Source: Rallus limicola (taxonomy: Eukaryota > Chordata > Aves > Gruiformes > Rallidae). Taken from it: a stretch of 64,000 bases of DNA. A program made the position numbers and the translations under genes. The stretch is from the NCBI GenBank assembly GCA_022605955.1, contig JAKCOZ010000001.1, positions 22,560,146-22,624,145 on the forward strand, written 5' to 3'. Numbering within the stretch: the first letter of the stretch is position 1; each line of letters starts with the position of its first letter. Positions 34,204 to 46,600 of the stretch are shown one piece after another. Under the pieces are notes generated by a model. It saw only the letters and a list, made by a program, of their open reading frames with translations, ran no database searches and had not been told where the DNA came from.

Positions 34204-36454
34204 AAAGGCAGAGAAGTGTCCCAAGATGTGATTCGCTGTCACCATACCCACCTCGCGGCAGATAAGGACAAGTGATCGTTCTGAAAGGAACTGTTTCCAT
34301 GGGACCCTTCCCAGGGAGCGCACCGGATGACACAACCCGACCGACTGTCGCAGCTTTCAGTGTCCAATGGGTCCCACTGGTAGGGAGCAGCAAAGGCTGC
34401 CTGCCTCCATCTCATCCTCCTGTGAGGCACGGTGCCCTCCTTGCCCCCCCCCCCAAAGCCTGCCTAACCCCGAACAAACCATGCTGCTGCTTCCTAATCC
34501 ACTTACCCAGGCAATTACACTGGGATAGGAGCCTGCAGAGAGCCACGCTCAACTTCCCAGCTAAACAGTGTCCTGGGTTTTCTTCTAATCCACGGAACTC
34601 TGCTGAAAGCCCCTTACAGAGCACGCAGTTACACTTTGGCTGTCTAAGTGCCTTCTGACACTTTCATTTACCATATTTCTCCCCTCCCACCTCTGCCCCT
34701 TCGGTTCCCCCAGGGGAAGTTAGCGAATTTATGCAGGAACAAAGTCACCTTGAGCTTTAATCCACACCCTAGCAGAAGGAATAGTCTATCAGCAATCACA
34801 TCCACCCACTCTGTGACTGCATTACAATGCTCATTTTGTTATCACAGAAAATCCTGACTCCTTCTCTGGTCCTGGAGATGGGCTGCCACAAAGGCTGGAG
34901 CTAAGAAAACGAACTGGGGACAGAAGAGGGAGGAATCTGGCCCCACACATTTGAGGCCCAATGGATAACCTGAGGTGAACCCGTGGAAGTAGGAAGAACA
35001 AGTGTGGCAACCCAAGACCCACACTTACAATAACCCCCCAAAGCGACTCCCTGCTCCCTTCCTAATAAGAGAAGATAGGTGAGAAAACTGCAGTCAGCAA
35101 AGTCACAGGAGACAGGCAGAGGTCCCCATCCAACTGAGAGCAAAACAGCAGCCAAAGCAAGTGGCAAAGTACAGCAGAATCAGGGCATAAAGCAATCTGG
35201 ATTTTGCTATCCAGGAGCAAAGGCCAGAGTCCCTCAGAACCAGGGCGGCACCCAGCTGCTACCTGAGCACACAGGGCCAGGGTGGTGTTTGAAAAAGGAC
35301 CTGGGAGCTCCAGTAGCCCAGAGCAGCATCGCAGATGGGCACAGAAAACCCAAGCAGTCTCTGGCAGAGACCCTGCCACTCTGCACACACACTCACCTGA
35401 GGTTCTGGAGGTGTGCACGGATTCAGAAGTCACTTTGGGCTGGTGCCACGCTGGCCCACACCTGCTCTTACAGGCAGGGCTCCCACCTCTGCAGCTCTCC
35501 TCGCTTAACAGCTCCTTTGCATTCAACAGTGGGAACCGTGGCCGCCTGTTGCTGTCTGCCCTACTTGTTGCCATGCCTTGATAAGCAGCCCTAGGGTGAA
35601 CCTGCTTCTGACTGGAAGAAATGAGACATTAATATTCCCAGGAGGATGCAAGAGCTACAGCAGAGGGCAAGGAGGCTGAAGAAGAGGTGAATGGATAACG
35701 GAGCCGGTCCTGATGAAAATTGCCTCCCGGATGCTCCTGTCCTTCCAGCTGAATGACAGTCAGCTATTACCCAATTGCTTTGTCATCTCCAGCACCCGCA
35801 GCAGGCAAGCACCAGCTTTTGTCAGCCTGATGTTGCTTTTCTCTGCCATGGACTCCAGAGCACATGAGTGAATTTCTGGAAACTGGCCCCACATAGCAAA
35901 CAGGAAAAAGGTCCAGGCTGTAGGTCTCCGGGTGTAGTTCTCTGAGCTAGTGTTGGAATCCAGGAGCCCAGAGAAATCAACCTGTCCCAAATCCCTTTGC
36001 TCAGCACATCGTAAGGAAAGGTTTAAATAGCATGTCTAAGCAATCCCATCCTTACCTGCTGCCATTCCACAGGTACACACAGGATTATACTGTTACTTGT
36101 ACGGTCCACAGGGACAAGAGATAGGGGTGTATGGATTTCTCACCCCTCACAAATGACCACCACCACCAATGGACACCGACTTCACCAACTCACTTAAAGG
36201 TCCATCAACTGCCATCTGCTGCTTTAAAAACTATTCAGAAATGAGATAGCTTGTCCTCAAGCAGTTCAGCTGGGCTTCTGTCATCTCAGACAGAAGTCTT
36301 CCTCCTGGCAGCAATTTTAAATGTAAGGAGGGAGCCAGAAAGCCTCCTACCTACTCCCATGTTCTAGGAACACATTTTGGTTCTCTCACCCCATTTGTTC
36401 TCATAGACACCCATACACTGTTCTCGAGGAGGCCAGAGGAAATGCTCCAGGAGA

Positions 36455-36912
36455 ATAATAGAATCATAGTATCACAGAATGGGTTGGAAGGGACCTCAAA
36501 GATCTTCTAGTTCCAACCCCCTGCCATGGGCAGGGACACCCTCCCCTAGCCCAGGCTCCCCAAAGCCCCATCCAACCTGGCCTGGAACACTGCCAGAGAG
36601 GGGACAGCCACAGCTTCCCTGGGCAGCCTGTGCCACGGCCTCACCACCCTCAGGGGGAAGGATTTCTTCCTAATATCTAATCTAAATCTACCCTTTTCCA
36701 ATTTAAAACCATTCCCCCTCATCCTACTGTAACACACCCTTCTAAAAAGTCCCTCTCCAACTTTCCTGTAGGCCCCTTTAGGTACTGGAAGGCCACTGTA
36801 AGATCTCCCTGGAGCCTTCTCTTCTCCAGGCTGAACAACCCCAACTGTCCCTGCCTGTCTTCATAGAAGAGGTGCTCCAGCCCTCTGATTATCTCTGTGC
36901 CCTTCCTCTGGA
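36455..36912 (-). mobile_element. CR1 LINE 3' fragment
   Basis: This CR1 copy is on the minus strand. The plus strand shows AGAATCATAGTATCACAGAAT (tail units), GGTTGGAAGGGACCTCAAAG and the TTCTTCCTAATATCTAATCTA segment. On the minus strand, fragments of ORF2 such as [20 protein letters not shown] and RLPREAV survive in shifted frames. Homology ends near the VQRKGTEIIRGLEHL-coding segment. Confidence 0.93.
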
Positions 36913-39900
36913 CCAGATACACACCCAGGGCAGAAGAACCAAATGAACACTCTGCATTTGCCCAAATTAGTCTTCTTTGCATTACTCTGAACATTCAGAG
37001 AAACTTTGCTGGAGCCGAGATGCTTTCACAGGCCTCTACATGGCAGACGCAACCCAGATCCCAGCCCTCAAAATGGTCCAAGAGCTCCTGTTTACAGCCT
37101 TTGGAGAGCAGGGGGCTGTTTACTAAAAGGATTAGATAAGGCTTGACAAAGGTGTAGGGAGGGGGCATGCTGTGCCTTAGAAAACTTCTGAAATACAGAA
37201 CCCAAAACATTCCCGTAGGCACTTTCCATCGGGAAAGAAAGAGGGAGAACTTGTCAGTAGGCTTGGCAGAGCACTCTGGCAGCCGATGGGCAGAGGGCAA
37301 CAAGAGGAGCTGGTGGGTGGCGTGTGCGAGACGCCCCTGAACAGGTAGTGCTTTTACTGGTGAGAGCGCAGGACTCTCCAAAAGACAGCCTGTCTCCTTT
37401 TATCTCAGGGAGAAAACCACAACCAGTAAAACCTGCTCCTGCCTCTCCTCCCGTTTCCCTGCAGAAGGGAAAGCTGCTCTTCTGGGGTTGCTGAGGCTGC
37501 CTAGCACTTAGAGCAGAAGCCAAATTCTTCCCCCTTTGGAGGGCATGGCCATACTGCCACAGGGCTGTCAGACTTCCATACCCTCATGTTCCAGACCCCT
37601 GAGAAAACCAGGATGCAGCAGCACAGCCTAAAAATATGAACTGTTACTTTCCTTGAGGAATAGTGTCCTCACACAGCCCAGCTACTGGGAGTTGAGAGAC
37701 CAGAGCGTGCACACTGGGGGTTCCTCCAGCATTCCAGTTTTAGGCTCAGCTCTGTGTTTTATAGTTTACCACAAAATCAAACACAACTGCAAAGCCCCCC
37801 GCTGTGTCCCTTTAAACACGGCTAAGCAGAGGTGTGGATCTGTGTTTAAAGAAACAGGTCACAGGAGGGAAGGCTGAGCAGGGCCAGTAGCCACATTGCT
37901 CGTTTCATTTCAAGGGGGCAACACCTGGCTGCTAGAGGCAGATGAGCAAATAGATAAAAACAAGGATATGTTCTGGCTTCTTTGTTTAAGACCAGTAACT
38001 GCTCCGTTGTGGGCATCTCTGTTTGTGGACTCTCCCAAGACTGGTGAGGAAGAGCACCAGAGCACAGCATGGCCCCCCCGTTAGGCTGGGATGAGTGTCA
38101 GGGCTCAGGAGAAGAGACCAGGCTCAGCAGAACCACGTCGAGAACAACAGAAGAGAGGACACCGTAGAATTAGCCCAGGTGAAGGCAAAGTACATTTATT
38201 GACGGGAGATCGGTTTGGACTCGATCAGATTGAAACCCTGTCCCTGTCTGAGCACCTCGAGGAAACACATGTAACCAGGACAAAGGTCTTCAGGACAAAG
38301 ACAGAACAGTCCTGAAGCCACAGGCACATCTCCTCACTGGGGTGGCCTCAGGCGAGCTGCCGGGCAGCTTGTGTTTGCAGCACCCGCAACACATCTGAGG
38401 CTTCTCACAAGGGGACAGAGCTGTTCACAGGAAGCCATTTGTTACAGGGGCCTGCCTCTCCTCCCGCCCGGCCCTTTCCCACCCCACCTTTCATCAGAAG
38501 CTTATCTAGCGCCCGGCCGGCTGGCCAAAAAGCTCATCCAGGTTGGAATTTGAAACCGTGGATTCTCAGACACCGTGGCTGGGTCAAACGGTGCCACCAG
38601 CAGCTTTGGAACGAAGTTTCAGGGAGTTTTGATTCTATTTGTACAGGGCCTAATGAGTAGCTTGGGATGCAAACACTAACCCCAAGGCATAATTCTGAGA
38701 ACAGGATGATAGATTCTCAGTCTCCAGCCCTAATTATACAGGCAAAACTTGGAATGGGAATGAGAAGAGACAAGAACAGGATTCAGGTCCCTCCATCAGC
38801 TTAATGGCATCGCTTCCCCAAGCCCTGGAATTTTTAGGGGGTTAGCAAAAAATGCAAGAATTGGTTCCACCAAGAAAGGGAGAGACTCGAAACCAGTATA
38901 AAATGAGGGAAGGAGTTTCATGGGAAGCAAAGCTGTGCACAGAGCCATCACTGCAGAAGCAGCGATCACCAAGCAACCGCTTGATTCAGTACAGCCGTAA
39001 GGCACTAATAATGTTCCACCCCTCACAACCGACACACGACTAAACACTGACGTTCATACATTTAAAAAAAAATAATAAATCACTGTACATTTTTAAAAGG
39101 CAACTTTTCCCATTTAAAACATTCCAAATTTCCAGCTCCAAGAATTTTCCTGCCCCCTCACCCCTCACAATCACCAACTAATTAGACTGAGCGCTTGATC
39201 ACAAGTTCTACGGTTGACACATACCCATCACAATGAAACATCCCACGGCATAAACAGACAATGATTTGTTGAGGTGGTTCTGGAAGACCCCACCATCATC
39301 ACCAGAGCTCAGAGGTGTTGGTCGGTCACCCCACTTACCGTGGTACCACGAAATATGCATATATCACCAGACTAAGCGCAGTGACGCGTTCGGCAGTGGC
39401 TTGCATCCACCTTTCTCTTCAAGATACAACTGAAGGTTTACAACCCTGGAGCTTGAGGTCCCCTTCGCAGCAGCTGGCAGAGGAGCGCAGGGGAAGACAG
39501 CAGCACTTGCACCTCGATGCTTTTCTATGAGTAAGTTCAGTCCCTGTCTGGAAGCCCATGTCAGAGAGCCACCAGGTCCCTTAAATTCCTTTAATTTCCA
39601 CTCTGCTGGAGATGAGCAGTTGCCCACTAAGTATGAAATCGGTGACACCAGCTTCCTTCAGAGTCACCTGTCAGTCCTATTTTGGTCAGTATTGATCAGA
39701 GTTCGAACAACACAGTAGTGAAAGTATTTGTGTCCCGTTACTGATCTCCAAAGCCATCCAAGGATCCTTCAGACACAGAGGATCTATTAAGGCTTATTTT
39801 CAGAGATCCCAGTAAAGTATTGCACACTGTCTGCTTAAATAGTTAAAAACCAAAATCTCGTTTCCCAGAGATTAGTAATGTAATTATTAAAAAAATACTA

Positions 39901-40526
39901 AAAACAAATATGGAGGTAAGGTCTCCATGTGAATCTACTGGAAGATGTGACTGTTAACCAGAAGAGACAGCAGAGGTCTGTCCGTGCAAAGAATCAGCAA
40001 CAGCATCTTTTAAACAACTGGACAGCATGAATTCCTAACAGTTATCTTTGCCCTTTCTAAAAGCTAAAGTGATTGTAAATTTGGACTGCTCATGAGATGC
40101 GCTGCGTGGTTTCACCAGCACAACACAACATCAAAACTCATTGCCAGACAGCCTCTCCAACGTCAGTTTTCAACAGTTGACCTTTGGTCAGCACATCCAG
40201 AAATAAATAAGAAATGGTATAGCAGAGAGACCACCCAACAGAAGACCTTGGGCGTGACTGCTGACATGGAAAAGTCTGTCAGGCTGGGCCAACCCGCCAG
40301 TCCCGTGGATTGTCCAGCTCAGGTCAGCAGCTCCATGATGTGGGTGGTCTTGGGACGGGTATTTGGTACTTCACTATCGAGCTTGCAAAGGCAGGTCAGT
40401 CAAGCATTACAGAGCCACTCTGAATTAGTCCAAACCTGGAGGATGCACAAAACGAGTCTCCCAGAGTTGTGCTCAGTGTCCCAGCTGTCAGGCCCGCACA
40501 ACAGCCCTTCCAGAGGCAAGCAGAAG
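36913..40526 (-). other. SLC37A3: Region 3' of the SLC37A3 stop codon: probable 3' UTR plus spacer
   Basis: The SLC37A3 3' UTR must begin at 40,526 and run leftward. Possible polyadenylation signals on the minus strand are ATTAAA at 39,590-39,595 (about 930 nt after the stop) and AATAAA at 38,195-38,200 (about 2.3 kb after the stop). I cannot decide between them, and no downstream GU-rich element is compelling. Nothing else in this stretch resembles a gene or a known repeat. Confidence 0.5.
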
Positions 40527-40619
40527 TCACTCAGCCAGCGTTCGCAGGCGCCGCTCCTGCAGCAGCAGTTTGATCTCCCTCACTATTAAGGGAGAGATGA
40601 ACAGGATCGTTGAACTCGT
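40527..40619 (-). CDS. SLC37A3: SLC37A3 terminal coding exon (residues 472-501, stop)
   Basis: The acceptor is a good pyrimidine tract ending TTCACAG. The exon encodes TSSTILFISPLIVREI, then a basic tail (KLLLQERRLRTLAE) and TGA. The human tail has the same length pattern but a different sequence. The exon enters in phase 0 from the exon at 41,868. Confidence 0.94.
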   Translation of the reverse strand, partial: TSSTILFISPLIVREIKLLLQERRLRTLAE

Positions 40620-43600
40620 CTGTGAAGAGAAGCACATCCAGGACAGTCAGTGGAGAGCAGCCATAGCTGCAGCCATCCCGCGCACCGGTGGGCGTCCGAG
40701 GCCTGCGGCGTGCGTTGGCCCCGGACAGCAGCCGAGCACCACGCGGCCCCTCGCTCAACCGCCACCCCCAGCGGGATGGGGAGGAGAATGGGGAGACAAA
40801 GGCGGCTGGGGATAGCAGCTGGATAAGGACAGCTTACTGGGACAGCACAGGGAGGGGGAAAGAAGAATGGGACTTATAACAATATACAAACCTGGTGACA
40901 CACAATGCAGTTTCTCACCAACAACCGTACAACTCACACCGTGCAGCTCAGAGCTGTCAGGAAGGCAGACATCACCCAGCCGCACCACCCTTCCAGACTA
41001 GCCCCCTTTCACACCGAGCATGGCATCATATGGCATGGAATAAACAAACCTTTGGCTAGTTTGGGTCACCTGTCCTGGCTGTGTCCCACCCTGACTTCTG
41101 GTGAAAATTAACCCTATCCCAGCCTACCCAGAAAGACAGAGGCTAAGAGAAGTGATGACAAAGTGCAACACTGATGGAAGGACTAAGCTCACAGAAAAGC
41201 TCCATGAAAAAGATGAGCTCTTCACCTTCTCAACAGCCTTCCTCCTGGCCACCTCCACTGCTTAGCGAAGTGGCCTTTCCCCTCCTCAGTGCAGATGCAA
41301 AGACAATTCCCTGGCACTTCCAGCACAGAACAACAGGTGAATTGTACAGTGTTTTGCCAATGCTGAGGAGGTCAGGGCCTGACTGGTCTTCTAGCTCTGT
41401 TGCATACCAAGGCAAGGTATTTTCATTTTAAGTTTCATGATCCTCATCACTCCCACCACTAATCTCCAAGGGCTAACAAAGTTAAGCTCTTCAGAGAGCT
41501 TAACTTCAGCTCCCTGAAATATCAGGAATTATCTTGGGGATGATGGAAGAAAAGGTCCTGCCTTGGAAGTCAGTCCAGTGGTATGAACTTTAGGAGATTC
41601 ACCCAGGTAATTCTAAGGCAAGTAGTTTTGTGCCTCTGCCACAATCTCAGCTCCTGTTGGCCAACATGACTTTATAAGGCTCCAAACTGAACCCAGCTGA
41701 CACCCTGAGGCAAAGGCCCCCTCTGAGAATGGCATCAGAGTTCACGGCTGCTGAAGATACACATTGCACGTCTGACTCACAATTTTCAAGTTCTCACAAA
41801 AACTTTCTATTGCAAATTGAACTTTAACAAAGATTTAAAAAAAATAATAATCAAAGTGATTTCTTACCATTAGAATAAAGAAATAGAAAACCCACATCCA
41901 TCCCAGGTTGTCCTGGATCAGAGACACAAGATACTAAAAAGAAAGGGGGAAAAAAATTATTCAGACTGAGAGGATAAGTATGACTTTTGGGCATCACTCT
42001 TTCATGTTCTAGAATTTGTAGGCTGTTAACACACCATAGAGAGCTGATCACAAAACCTTCCAGCTGATCTTTTCCTGTCAGAAGAGATGACTCAGGACAG
42101 CAGCCTTTCTGTGTAAAACCCACAGTCTCAGCAAAGCAGAGATGCCATCCCAATGCTTTACATTAACTCACATAAAGACAGAACTGAGCTACAGTTTCAA
42201 AGAGTGGCAAATTGTCTCCGCTGAATACAAGGATTTTTGCAGGGAACACTGGGACATAAGTGGATGTAAGTACTCTCAGAGGAGCTAAAAGCTCTAGAAC
42301 AGCTTATAAATTACACAGGACGCATTTTCAAGAGCTGTGCAACCACGGGCTACTTAACCCTTCATCGTGGGCAAGGCACATGAGACTACAGTCTGTTCTG
42401 AACTGCACCTTAGTTCAACAGGACTACACGGGCTTCCAAAGGAAACACATTCCCTTTTAGGAGCTTCACAGTCAGAGGCTGTAGGAGGGCCTCCCTTCTT
42501 CACCGCTGGGTACGTCGGCACGAAGCAGGATCTGAATTTCTAACAGGCTCATTGTGCATTTGCTGTTATTCACACACCCCCAGAATGACATCATGGTTCA
42601 GCCAGATGAACTAAATGCAATTTTAGAATGAGAGGCAGGTGGGGTTTTTTCAGGACTAAAGACCCAATTTTCATGATGACATAAGTCTGAATGTGTGGGG
42701 AACGTGTGGGGGAGGACAGAAACACTGTAAACAATGCAAGAAGAACATTGAGTGTAACAGTGCACTTTAAGACATCCACAAAGCACTTGTAATTTTCCAT
42801 GTCTGATGGAGCTAAGCGGCATCTTTCCTACCAAATAGAGACTGAATAATTGTACTTATCAGGCAACCAATGGCAAGCACCAACCCAAACCCCATCCCAG
42901 AAGAAGAACTCATATGCCTTGCCTGCATCCATGGTATGTTACCAGCACTACAGGATGCCTGAAACAGCACTGGCTCTGACCCTTGTACTAAATCCTCCCC
43001 TCCCCAAAGCACCACTGTGTTCTTCCACATAGGTAACACTCATATTTGAGAAGAATGTCCCCAGTGGGCACACTGACAGCTTCCTTTTCTGCAACAGTCT
43101 AGGCTTCAGGCCTCTGGCAGCACACTGTGAGGACTATCAAAGCAAGTGGTGCTGGATTTACAAGGTGCAAGAGACATCCAAAGATAAAAAAAAAGGGAAC
43201 CACAAATAAGGGCAATTTTTAGATTTCATGAACGCTTGTCATTCATAATGGGCATTCTGATTTTACCCAGTTATACAGGTCAACCCTTCTGTAAGCAAGA
43301 GTTTTGCTATTACCTCTGAAGGAAAAATGCCAAACAAACTTCAAAGGATTTCATTTTTCACTCTTTGTGAAGCTGGCCTTTCTTTGCTTTTTTGAGTCCA
43401 GGATATGAAAGTCTCTAAAATTCATTTGAATTATGAAAGCGCCGTAACATTAACGCTACAAATCCTTGGTTTAGTACTGACATTGCTTCCCTTAGAAGCT
43501 TAAAAACACACGTTCCCTTGGTTGTTTCTTAAATAAATAATCATTAAAAAGAACCACCAAACAAAAAACCCCAAAGCAGCCCTCTCTTCATCACTCTCTC

Positions 43601-46600
43601 TCTATGCAGCTTTGGATTGAGGAATGAGCTAACATCTCCAATCCACAGCGGACACTCTGCCTCCTTCCCCAGACCTCTGTTTTCCTGCGGTAGCCTCACC
43701 TGGCCCACTGCAGCACCAATACTGCCCGTTCCATCCACAATCCCTGTGACGGTTGCCAGGGCCTCGCTGCTGCCTCTCACCAGATCCTGGCGCCCCAAGT
43801 CAGCAGAGATTGCAGAGCTGATCATGTTTGAAGGGCCTCCGATGAAAAACCCTGGGAGTGACAGGAAAACAGACTTGGTCCAAATCAAGCACGAGGACAG
43901 ATTCCCAACAGAACACCTTCAAAACACAGATCTCCTACCATGCAAGGGTCAGGAAAAGGAAGAAGTCTAGGGACAGTGGCCAGAGACTAAATATTAGGAG
44001 AAGTGTACTCTCAGAGCTGAAGCACATGGGCAGGGCACCCACTGCGTACCTGGAGTACGCACACAGCAATTGCCAGCATTGTCACTGAACAGCAAAAAAC
44101 GAGGTCATGAGCTGGGGCACACACTGCAAGAAGAGGCAGGACACCAAACAAGACAGAAAGCTACTTCTGAACAGCGGGCACATACAAACCCTCAACAAAA
44201 AGCAGATTTAGACACATCTCTGCTTTAGAGGAGTAAGTGCCCATGCTATGGCCTCAGTCTCCAGGGACTGGTGAAAGGTGGGGGGCAGAAAAATGCCATA
44301 GAGTTCTGAAGTAGGAGTGTTTGAAAAGAAAGGCTCTATTCATTCAGGCTCATGTTAATTCCATAACACAGATTCATAGAACAGCAGGGGTTGGAAGGGA
44401 CCTCTGGAGATCATCTAGTCCAACCCCCCTGCCAGAGCAGGATCACCTACAGCAAGCTGCACAGGGTTGTGTCCAGACAGATTTCGAATCTCTCCAGAGA
44501 AAGTGACTCCACAACCTCTCTGGGCAGCCTGTCCCAGTGCTGTGTCACCCTCACAGGGAAGAAGTTTTTACTTATTTTCAGACAGAACTTCCTGTGTTCC
44601 AGTTTGTGCCCGTCACCCCTTGCCCTGTCACTGGGCACCACTGAAGAGAGCCTGGCCCCATTCCTCTAGACACCTGCCCTTTAGATATTTATAAGCATTG
44701 ATGAGATCCCCTCTCTCAGCCTTTCCTCATAGAAGAGATGCCTTGTGTCTGCAGCCCTCCCCTACACAGCACAGTATGTCTGGTGGCACACAAAGCTTGT
44801 GACCTCTCACAGTACACAGGGCTATATTTGGGGTTCTGACAGACAAACACCCTCAAATTTGAGCTGCAGCTCATGACTTGTGCCATATATATACTTCCTC
44901 AGATACCAGATGACCGCCTGCTAGTTATTTTGGCACAAATCCATCCTCATTATACTGAGTCAGGGCAGACACCTTTAGTTGCAAGCCCTTGTTGTATGAT
45001 CTGTATATTCTATAACTCCCCTGGTAAGGCAGTTTTCTTACATCTGTATTCCAGAAGTAAGAGAAATAAGGGCCCAACTTTTATTCTTCCTTCAAAACCT
45101 GAGGCTGGTGTTACCGATTCTTCTACAACGTATACATATGTATATGCCTAGTAGAGGATAACAGTGACATATTTAATAAGATACCTGTAATTGCCATGAT
45201 CACAGCATTGATAGGTTTGCTGTTTGGAGAACCTGCAAGAGAAAGACCAGAGGAGTGTGAATACAACACATGAACTTCAGAAAGCCACTTATTTAGGCTC
45301 AGAAAGCAGCATGCAAACATCCAGGTCAAACTGCCCATTCACTCAGCAACACAGTGACAACAATAACCTCTATTTAATTAGAGACTTCCACAGAGATTAG
45401 TCCTACTGCAAAGGCATTAAAAAGCTTAAGACCAGAAGTTTCCCAACAGCACTTTACAGTAGAGAAGTCACCTTTGCTGTTAAAGTTTTGTGCCCTGGTT
45501 TGATACTGGATTTGCCTGGCTCTGGGTTGCAGACCTTGCTCTGCCTCTTTCTATGGCAAAGAGCTTGCATTTACCCTTCTTAAAGTAAGAGAATCCTCTG
45601 TCTGTCTCCCTGCAGAAGTCAGACTCAACTCAATCTCTCCCACCATCCTGCACCTGAATCACCCTTCCACTCATTCTGAATTTTCCAAACCCTTTTTTTA
45701 AAATACAGAGATTAGATCTGGAGGTAGTAACCCAGCAACCACCTAAATAGTGCTCTAAATAATGCAAAACCCCATATCCTCACTCCTCCTTACAAAGTCA
45801 GGCTTGGGTAATCTACAGGCTCTGCTTGCCTTTCCAGGAACAGCACCATATAGCTGGATTCCCACTACAGTCTCAGTGCTTTCCAGACACTGCTTTCCCC
45901 AACACCCTGCTCCCAGGCATCACCTGAACTCCTTACTCACTGCTTCAACATAGGGCCTGCACACGGTCAAGTTACCATGCGTAGGGCAAGCTGCAGCCCT
46001 CTTCACGTGCTCCCAGGTCATCATTACGCTTATGTGTAATGTTAATAGTTTCCTGGTTTGGCTGATGGAATTTAATTAATCACAGTAACTCTGTATCACC
46101 TGCCTCAGCCTTCTGTATCTGGATGGACAAAGGTAAGCACCAGACACTTGGACCTCTGGCCACTCTGCTATGTACAACAAACTCCAAACATTGTCAGCAA
46201 TAATTTTATGTTTGCTTCCAATTCACTTTTGAAAGTAATGAGGCCCACAAAGCTCCACACCAAACCCAATCCTTGCTATTTAATGATTACACCTTATTGT
46301 CCTTACTTTGAGACTGCCTGAGCAAGCCAGTGTGCCTCTGAAAGGCATGACTTGCTGGTCAGGTCCAGCTCTGGCAGCTATTTCTGTCCCCAGATCTCAG
46401 AAGTGCACTACAAAAGCCAGCCTGTATCACCACCCCGCTCTGGAGGAAGACACAGAGAAACAAGATGATGCCTCAGCGAGTTAAAGTACTCTGGCACCAC
46501 TGGACACCATGTCCTAAGATGCAGAACTGTTACCCTTAGAAGAGCTTCACAAGTGTTCCATAGAAATTAAATCTGCCTGTCTCCTCCTATGCAGCCTTCC

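Larger units (their letters stand above)
32956..36454. other. Intergenic spacer, part 4
   Basis: No gene is recognised. It holds one ancient SINE-like copy (33,083-33,206), a C-rich run at about 34,444 and a CpG-retaining unique block (about 34,085-34,360) with an RFX-type half palindrome. A stretch at 34,160-34,170 resembles a splice acceptor, but no matching donor or protein family follows. Confidence 0.65.

Noticed and set aside
38205..38240. TTTGGACTCGATCAGATTG, CR1-like
   Set aside because: It resembles the GGTTGGACTCGAT part of CR1 for about 12 bases only, and the tail units are missing.
40570..40815. 81-codon plus-strand frame near the end of SLC37A3
   Set aside because: It lies antisense to the real terminal exon and across the LTR remnant. 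The peptide has no known resemblance.
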